Source of the DNA: Accumulibacter sp031732815 | Lineage (GTDB): Bacteria > Pseudomonadota > Gammaproteobacteria > Burkholderiales > Rhodocyclaceae | Length of the DNA stretch: 18,988 nucleotides | Assembly (NCBI RefSeq): GCF_031732815.1 | Contig: NZ_JAVMKF010000237.1 | Location: 1-18,988 of the forward strand | Direction of reading: 5' to 3' | Shown: positions 14,835 through 18,988 of the stretch, one piece after another | Position numbering within the stretch: position 1 is the stretch's first letter | Layout: each line of letters starts with the position of its first letter | The notes under the pieces: generated by a model | Told to the model about the DNA's origin: nothing | The model's database searches: none | What the model saw: only the letters and a program-made list of their open reading frames with translations | Position numbers and translations under genes: made by a program

Positions 14835-15502
14835 GGATTCACCTCCGCTTCCGCGTGGCTTCTCGCCAAGGCCTGACGAACGGAAAGAATGTGATCGTGC
14901 ATCAGGCTCTCGGCGAGCAGGCCGTCGCCGGCCTTGATTGCCGCCAGAATCCGCTCGTGCTCGGCGAGCGACTGCTCCAGCCGCCCTTCGATACTCAACG
15001 AGAGCAAGCGCGTCAGCTTCAGTACCTTGCGCAGATCGCGCACCGTCTGCCGCAACCAGCGGTTGCCGGCCATGTCCTGAATGCGCGCGTGAAACTCCTG
15101 GTTCAGTTCGAAAAAGCGCTCGATCTGGCGGCTCTCGGCAGAACCCTCAAGCTGTCGATGAATCTGCTCGAGGCTGGCGATTTCGCGTGCTTGCGCCTTG
15201 GCGGTCGCTTCCAGCGCACAACGACCCTCCAGGATCGCCATCAACGGGAAGATTTCATCGAGATCCTGCTCGGACAGTTCGGTTACGAAGCAGCCACGCC
15301 GCGGCTTCAAGGTCACCAGCCCTTCCGCGGCAAGCACCTTCAAGGCCTCGCGCAGCGGCGTTCGACTGATGCCATAGTCGATCGTCAGCGCCTGCTCGTC
15401 GATCCGTGCGCCGGGCTGCAGTTCGTGCGCGAAAATCCGCTGACGCAAGCGCTCGGCAACTTCCTGGTAAAGCGCTGGCTGCGCTATGCGACTCGGGCAC
15501 AT
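14831..15502 (-). CDS. GntR-family transcriptional regulator with FCD domain
   Basis: A 223-residue DNA-binding regulator of the FadR/VanR-type branch. Residues 12-74 form the winged helix-turn-helix (LRQRIFAHELQPG, then ISRTPLREALKVLAAEGLV). Residues 80-210 form the FCD effector domain with the metal-binding pattern Asn134-x3-His138, His182 and His204. Such proteins usually sense an organic acid or acyl compound and repress neighbouring genes. It is the first gene of the leftward pair with the crotonase (4-base overlap) and faces the mutase gene across a 202-base gap containing palindromes. The likely role is local control of both operons. The effector is unknown; a propionate- or succinate-related metabolite is a guess from context. 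Confidence 0.92.
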   Translation of the reverse strand: MCPSRIAQPALYQEVAERLRQRIFAHELQPGARIDEQALTIDYGISRTPLREALKVLAAEGLVTLKPRRGCFVTELSEQDLDEIFPLMAILEGRCALEATAKAQAREIASLEQIHRQLEGSAESRQIERFFELNQEFHARIQDMAGNRWLRQTVRDLRKVLKLTRLLSLSIEGRLEQSLAEHERILAAIKAGDGLLAESLMHDHILSVRQALARSHAEAEVNP

Positions 15503-15543
15503 GGCAATTCATCCACTAAATTGCTGAGCTTGAGCATTGGAAC

Positions 15544-15573
15544 TTGCCTTCATAATTATGGATACAGTATTAT
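15544..15573 (+). promoter_or_regulatory. Candidate promoter of the mutase-meaB operon
   Basis: TTGCCT at 15544-15549 and TATTAT at 15568-15573 are 18 bases apart in an AT-rich island within GC-rich DNA, about 130 bases before the mutase start. The two palindromes described separately lie between and across these boxes. Confidence 0.45.
15551..15570. promoter_or_regulatory. Candidate operator for the GntR regulator
   Basis: Two adjacent palindromes: cataattatg (15551-15560, perfect) and atacagtat (15562-15570, perfect around a central base). They overlap the candidate mutase promoter and lie about 50-70 bases upstream of the gntR start, so one bound protein could control both directions. FCD-type GntR regulators commonly bind short AT-rich inverted repeats next to their own gene. 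No second copy was found to define a consensus. Confidence 0.4.
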
Positions 15574-15704
15574 TCGGCGGGCGGGGTGTCAAGCGCTAAT
15601 CTCGCCGAATGCGAGTCGGCCCTGCCCTTTGGGCGGCGCGGTTTCTCCCCCCACAGACGAAGCGAGCTACGCCTCATTCCACAGATTTCGTGAAAGGTTC
15701 CGTC

Positions 15705-17879
15705 ATGTCCAACGCGAACAACGCTGCGCCACAAGATTTTGCCAACCTCGACGCCTGGAAGAAGGCTGCCGCCAAGTCGGCACCCGGCGGCAATGTCGAG
15801 GCACTCAACTGGGTCACCCCGGAAGGAATCGTCGTCAAGCCGCTGTACACCAGGAAGGATGTCGAAGGCCTGCCGTACAGCGATACGCTGCCCGGCCTGG
15901 CGCCCTTCGTGCGCGGCCCGCAGGCGACGATGTACGCCGTGCGGCCGTGGACGATCCGCCAGTACGCTGGATTTTCCACTGCCGAAGCATCGAACGCCTT
16001 CTACCGCAAGGCGCTTGCGGCGGGTGGTCAGGGCATTTCGGTCGCCTTCGACCTGGCGACGCACCGCGGCTACGATTCCGATCATCCACGCGTCACCGGT
16101 GACGTCGGCAAGGCGGGCGTGGCGATCGACTCGGTCGAAGATATGAAGATTCTGTTCAACGGCATCCCGCTCGAAAAGATCTCGGTCTCGATGACGATGA
16201 ACGGCGCTGTTCTCCCCATCCTCGCCGGCTACATCGTCGCCGCCGAAGAACAGGGCGTCGCTCAGGAAAAGCTGTCGGGAACGATCCAGAACGACATCCT
16301 CAAGGAGTTCATGGTCCGCAACACGTACATCTATCCGCCCAAGCCGTCGATGCGGATCATCTCAGACATCATCGGTTATACGGCACACCACATGCCGAAG
16401 TTCAACTCGATCTCGATCTCCGGCTATCACATGCAGGAAGCCGGCGCGACGCAGGCGCTCGAACTCGCCTTTACGCTGGCCGACGGCCGCGAATACGTCA
16501 AGACGGCACTGGCTTCCGGTCTCGATGTCGATGAATTCGCCGGGCGACTCTCCTTCTTCTTCGCCATCGGCATGAACTTCTACCTTGAAGTCGCCAAGCT
16601 GCGCGCCGCTCGCCTGCTCTGGTGGAAGATCATGCAGGAGTTCTCGCCGAAGAGTCCGAAGTCGATGATGCTGCGTACGCACTGCCAGACTTCCGGCTGG
16701 TCGCTGACCGAACAGGACCCGTACAACAATGTCGTACGGACGGCGATCGAGGCGATGGCGGCGGTTTTTGGCGGCACGCAATCGCTGCACACCAACGCCC
16801 TCGACGAGGCGATCGCGCTGCCAACCGAGTTCTCTGCCCGCATCGCGCGCAACACGCAGCTCATCATCCAGGAGGAGACGCACATCACGAATGTGATCGA
16901 TCCGTGGGCAGGCTCGTACATGATGGAAAGGCTGACGCAGGATCTGGTCGACGAAGCCTGGAAGATCATCGAAGAGGTCGAGGCGATGGGCGGCATGACA
17001 CACGCCGTTGAATCCGGCTGGGCGAAGATGAAGATCGAAGGTTGCGCGGCCGACAAACAGGCGCGCATCGACTCGGGCAAGGACGTGATCGTCGGGGTCA
17101 ACAAGTACAAGCTGGCCAAGGAAGCAGAGATCGACATTCTCGACATCGACAACAACGCCGTACGTGAAGCGCAGGTCGCCCGTCTGGCGCAGGTACGCGC
17201 AGCACGCGACAGCGCCGCGGTCGATGCGGCACTGGCCGATCTGACGCGCTGCGCCGAAACCGGCGAAGGCAACCTGCTCGACTTCGCGGTCAAAGCGATG
17301 CGTTTGCGGGCGACGGTCGGCGAGGTCTCCGATGCGCTGGAAAAAGTCTTCGGTCGCTTCCGTGCGACGCAACAGACGGTCTCCGGCGTTTACGGTGCGG
17401 TCGTCGAAGGCATGTCGAGCTGGGAGAAGCTGAAAGCCGAAATCACCAAGTTCAACGAAGACGAAGGCCGGCGGCCGCGTGTGATGATCGCCAAGCTCGG
17501 CCAGGATGGGCACGACCGCGGAGCCAAGGTGGTCGCCACCGCCTTTGCCGACCTCGGTTTCGATATCGATGTCGGACCGCTCTTCCAGACTCCGGAAGAG
17601 GCTGCCCGGCTGGCGATCGAAAACGATGTGCACGCGGTCGGCGTCTCGTCACTTGCGGCGGGTCACAAGACGCTGCTGCCGGCCCTGGTCAAAGCGCTGA
17701 AGGAGCAGGGCGCGGACGACATCATCGTTTTTGCCGGTGGCGTAATTCCGGCACAGGACTATGACTTCCTCTTCCAAGCGGGGGCGAAAGCCATCTTCGG
17801 TCCGGGAACACGCATCGAGGATTCGGCGATGACCGTACTCGACGAGATCCGCAAGGCGCGCGCGCAGGTTCCAGCCTAG
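15705..17879 (+). CDS. scpA: Methylmalonyl-CoA mutase, single-chain form
   Basis: An adenosylcobalamin-dependent mutase interconverting succinyl-CoA and (R)-methylmalonyl-CoA. The 724-residue length agrees with ScpA/MutB-type large chains that hold both domains (714 in E. coli ScpA). The substrate barrel contains TMYAVRPWTIRQYAGF, FDLATHRGYDSD, SVSMTMNGAVLPI and GYHMQEAGA with His242 (His244 in the Propionibacterium enzyme). The C-terminal B12 domain has GQDGHDRG, the DxHxxG motif, with His603 as the lower cobalt ligand. The ATG at 15705 follows aaagg. The frame is open 96 bases further upstream, but that part lacks family features. meaB follows after 16 bases. No separate small subunit is present, as expected for a homodimer. 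The direction of flux cannot be read from sequence. Confidence 0.97.
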   Translation: MSNANNAAPQDFANLDAWKKAAAKSAPGGNVEALNWVTPEGIVVKPLYTRKDVEGLPYSDTLPGLAPFVRGPQATMYAVRPWTIRQYAGFSTAEASNAFYRKALAAGGQGISVAFDLATHRGYDSDHPRVTGDVGKAGVAIDSVEDMKILFNGIPLEKISVSMTMNGAVLPILAGYIVAAEEQGVAQEKLSGTIQNDILKEFMVRNTYIYPPKPSMRIISDIIGYTAHHMPKFNSISISGYHMQEAGATQALELAFTLADGREYVKTALASGLDVDEFAGRLSFFFAIGMNFYLEVAKLRAARLLWWKIMQEFSPKSPKSMMLRTHCQTSGWSLTEQDPYNNVVRTAIEAMAAVFGGTQSLHTNALDEAIALPTEFSARIARNTQLIIQEETHITNVIDPWAGSYMMERLTQDLVDEAWKIIEEVEAMGGMTHAVESGWAKMKIEGCAADKQARIDSGKDVIVGVNKYKLAKEAEIDILDIDNNAVREAQVARLAQVRAARDSAAVDAALADLTRCAETGEGNLLDFAVKAMRLRATVGEVSDALEKVFGRFRATQQTVSGVYGAVVEGMSSWEKLKAEITKFNEDEGRRPRVMIAKLGQDGHDRGAKVVATAFADLGFDIDVGPLFQTPEEAARLAIENDVHAVGVSSLAAGHKTLLPALVKALKEQGADDIIVFAGGVIPAQDYDFLFQAGAKAIFGPGTRIEDSAMTVLDEIRKARAQVPA

Positions 17880-17895
17880 CCGTGCGGTCCTGACC

Positions 17896-18918
17896 ATGGA
17901 TCAGAGCAGCAGCAAGTCTGCCGGCGGCGCGGCCGCCGCCGGCTTGGCGCATGCCGACCAGCATCTGGTCGATGGGGTGCTCAGGGGGCATCGGCGAGCG
18001 CTGGCGAAGACCATCACGCTCGTCGAATCCACCCGCAGCGATCATCAGCGGCGCGCGCGGCAGGTGCTCGCCGCTTTGTTGCCGCATACCGGACGAACGA
18101 TACGCGTCGGCATCTCAGGGGCTCCCGGCGCCGGCAAGTCGACGTTCATCGAAACGCTCGGGATTCATCTGATCGAAGCCGGCAGGCGGGTTGCGGTGCT
18201 CGCCGTGGACCCCTCTTCGTCGGTTTCCGGGGGCTCGATTCTCGGCGACAAGACGCGCATGGAAATGCTTTGTCAGCGCGACGAGGCGTTCATCCGGCCC
18301 AGCCCCTCAGCCGGGTCGCTTGGCGGAGTCGCCGACAAGACGCGTGAAGCAATGCTCGTCTGCGAAGCTGCCGGATTCGACGTGATCATCGTCGAAACCG
18401 TCGGTGTCGGCCAATCGGAGACGACCGTCGCCGGCATGGTCGATGTCTTTGTTCTACTGCAATTGCCCAACGCAGGCGATGACCTGCAGGCGATCAAGAA
18501 AGGCATCGTCGAAATTGCTGACCTTGTCGTCTTCAACAAGGCCGACATCGACGAGCGTGCGGCTGCCTTTGCGCGCGGTCAGATGCGTGCCGCCCTGACC
18601 ATGCTGCGCAGCAGCAGCCCGAACTGGCGCCCGCCGGTCCTTACCGTCAGCGCCCTGGCTAAACGTGGCATCGTCGAGTTCTGGAGCGAAATCGAGCGCT
18701 ACCGGACGACGATGATGGCGAGCGGCGAATTCGACGCGAAGCGCCGTCGGCAAGCCGTCGACTGGATGTGGAACCTGATCGACTCTGGCCTGCGCCACCA
18801 TTTTCATTCTCATCCAGCAGTCCGCTCGGCCCTGCCAACGATGTCGGCCGACGTCGCCGAAGGCCGGACGACGCCCGGCGCGGCTGCCGCGCGCCTGTTG
18901 GCCTATCTGCATCACTGA
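17896..18918 (+). CDS. meaB: MeaB/ArgK-type GTPase chaperone of methylmalonyl-CoA mutase
   Basis: A G3E-family P-loop GTPase that loads adenosylcobalamin into the mutase and protects or reactivates it (MeaB, human MMAA; formerly called ArgK). The 340-residue product has Walker A GAPGAGKST at 75-83, the Mg-binding VDPSSSVSGGSILGDKTRM region (104-122), the G3-like VETVGVGQSE at 166-175 and the guanine-specificity motif NKAD at 214-217. The N-terminal 20 residues are Ala/Ser/Gly-rich and probably flexible; the C-terminal 60 form the usual dimerisation helices. It starts 16 bases after the mutase stop, in the same operon. No strong ribosome-binding site precedes the ATG. The old 'LAO/AO transport ATPase' label of this family should not be used. 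Confidence 0.96.
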   Translation: MDQSSSKSAGGAAAAGLAHADQHLVDGVLRGHRRALAKTITLVESTRSDHQRRARQVLAALLPHTGRTIRVGISGAPGAGKSTFIETLGIHLIEAGRRVAVLAVDPSSSVSGGSILGDKTRMEMLCQRDEAFIRPSPSAGSLGGVADKTREAMLVCEAAGFDVIIVETVGVGQSETTVAGMVDVFVLLQLPNAGDDLQAIKKGIVEIADLVVFNKADIDERAAAFARGQMRAALTMLRSSSPNWRPPVLTVSALAKRGIVEFWSEIERYRTTMMASGEFDAKRRRQAVDWMWNLIDSGLRHHFHSHPAVRSALPTMSADVAEGRTTPGAAAARLLAYLHH

Positions 18919-18988
18919 TTGCACGACATCCACGAAACCTCCGACTTGTTTGAGTAGTTCTGATTGACGCGACCGTTAGGGAGTAGAA
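18919..18988 (+). other. Non-coding tail of the window after meaB
   Basis: Seventy bases with no gene, hairpin or clear promoter. Base composition is less GC-rich than the genes. In other bacteria propionyl-CoA carboxylase genes may follow, but nothing here shows this. Confidence 0.4.

Noticed and set aside
16362..17633. Minus-strand open frame of 423 codons inside the mutase gene
   Set aside because: It is antisense to an unmistakable methylmalonyl-CoA mutase and has the Arg/Asp/His-rich look of an antisense shadow in GC-rich DNA.
1..18988. CRISPR arrays, tRNA or rRNA genes, insertion sequences, phage genes and tandem repeats
   Set aside because: No regularly spaced repeats, cloverleaf-like sequence, transposase or integrase motifs, or terminal inverted repeats were seen on reading both strands.

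Overview
This is a GC-rich bacterial chromosome segment with tightly packed genes, short intergenic gaps and several 4-base start/stop overlaps. The order accB-accC-prmA-(zinc ribbon/DUF3426) and the run pcm-like, tolC, waaA, waaC point to a betaproteobacterium. The succinyl-CoA/methylmalonyl-CoA module at the right end, together with the protein sequences, would suit a member of the Rhodocyclales such as a Candidatus Accumulibacter-like organism. That placement is inferred from gene content and order; no search was possible.

Layout. (1) 72-3898, plus strand: the biotin carrier and biotin carboxylase subunits of acetyl-CoA carboxylase, then ribosomal protein L11 methyltransferase, then a membrane-anchored zinc-ribbon/DUF3426 protein. 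(2) 3899-4646: about 750 bases with no convincing intact gene. The codon-phase signal changes from piece to piece, which may mark a decayed gene. (3) 4572-4965: rpsT (S20) with its own promoter and a clear intrinsic terminator. (4) 5021-7136: a divergent PCMT-like methyltransferase and a TolC-family outer-membrane protein. (5) 7111-9496, minus strand: waaC then waaA, both for the lipopolysaccharide inner core; waaA overlaps the tolC 3' end tail to tail by 26 bases. (6) 9497-13149, plus strand: a divergent promoter region, then manC, rfbB and rfbD for GDP-mannose and dTDP-rhamnose-type sugar nucleotides. (7) 13232-14032: a TauE/SafE-family membrane protein with a TTG start. (8) 14055-18918: two divergent operons that share a 200-base control region. 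A GntR/FCD regulator and a crotonase-fold enzyme run leftward; methylmalonyl-CoA mutase and its MeaB GTPase chaperone run rightward.

Two themes dominate. The central block builds the outer membrane and cell surface (Kdo transfer, first heptose, mannose and rhamnose donors, TolC export). The ends deal with acyl-CoA carboxylation and rearrangement. The right-hand module is the most interesting part. The crotonase keeps the oxyanion-hole glycines and one acidic residue, but has isoleucine where enoyl-CoA hydratases carry their second catalytic glutamate. Its place beside the mutase and MeaB resembles the E. coli scpA-argK-scpB arrangement, so a methylmalonyl-CoA decarboxylase-like role deserves testing. 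I saw no CRISPR array, tRNA, rRNA, transposase or phage gene, and nothing that clearly amounts to a wholly new system.
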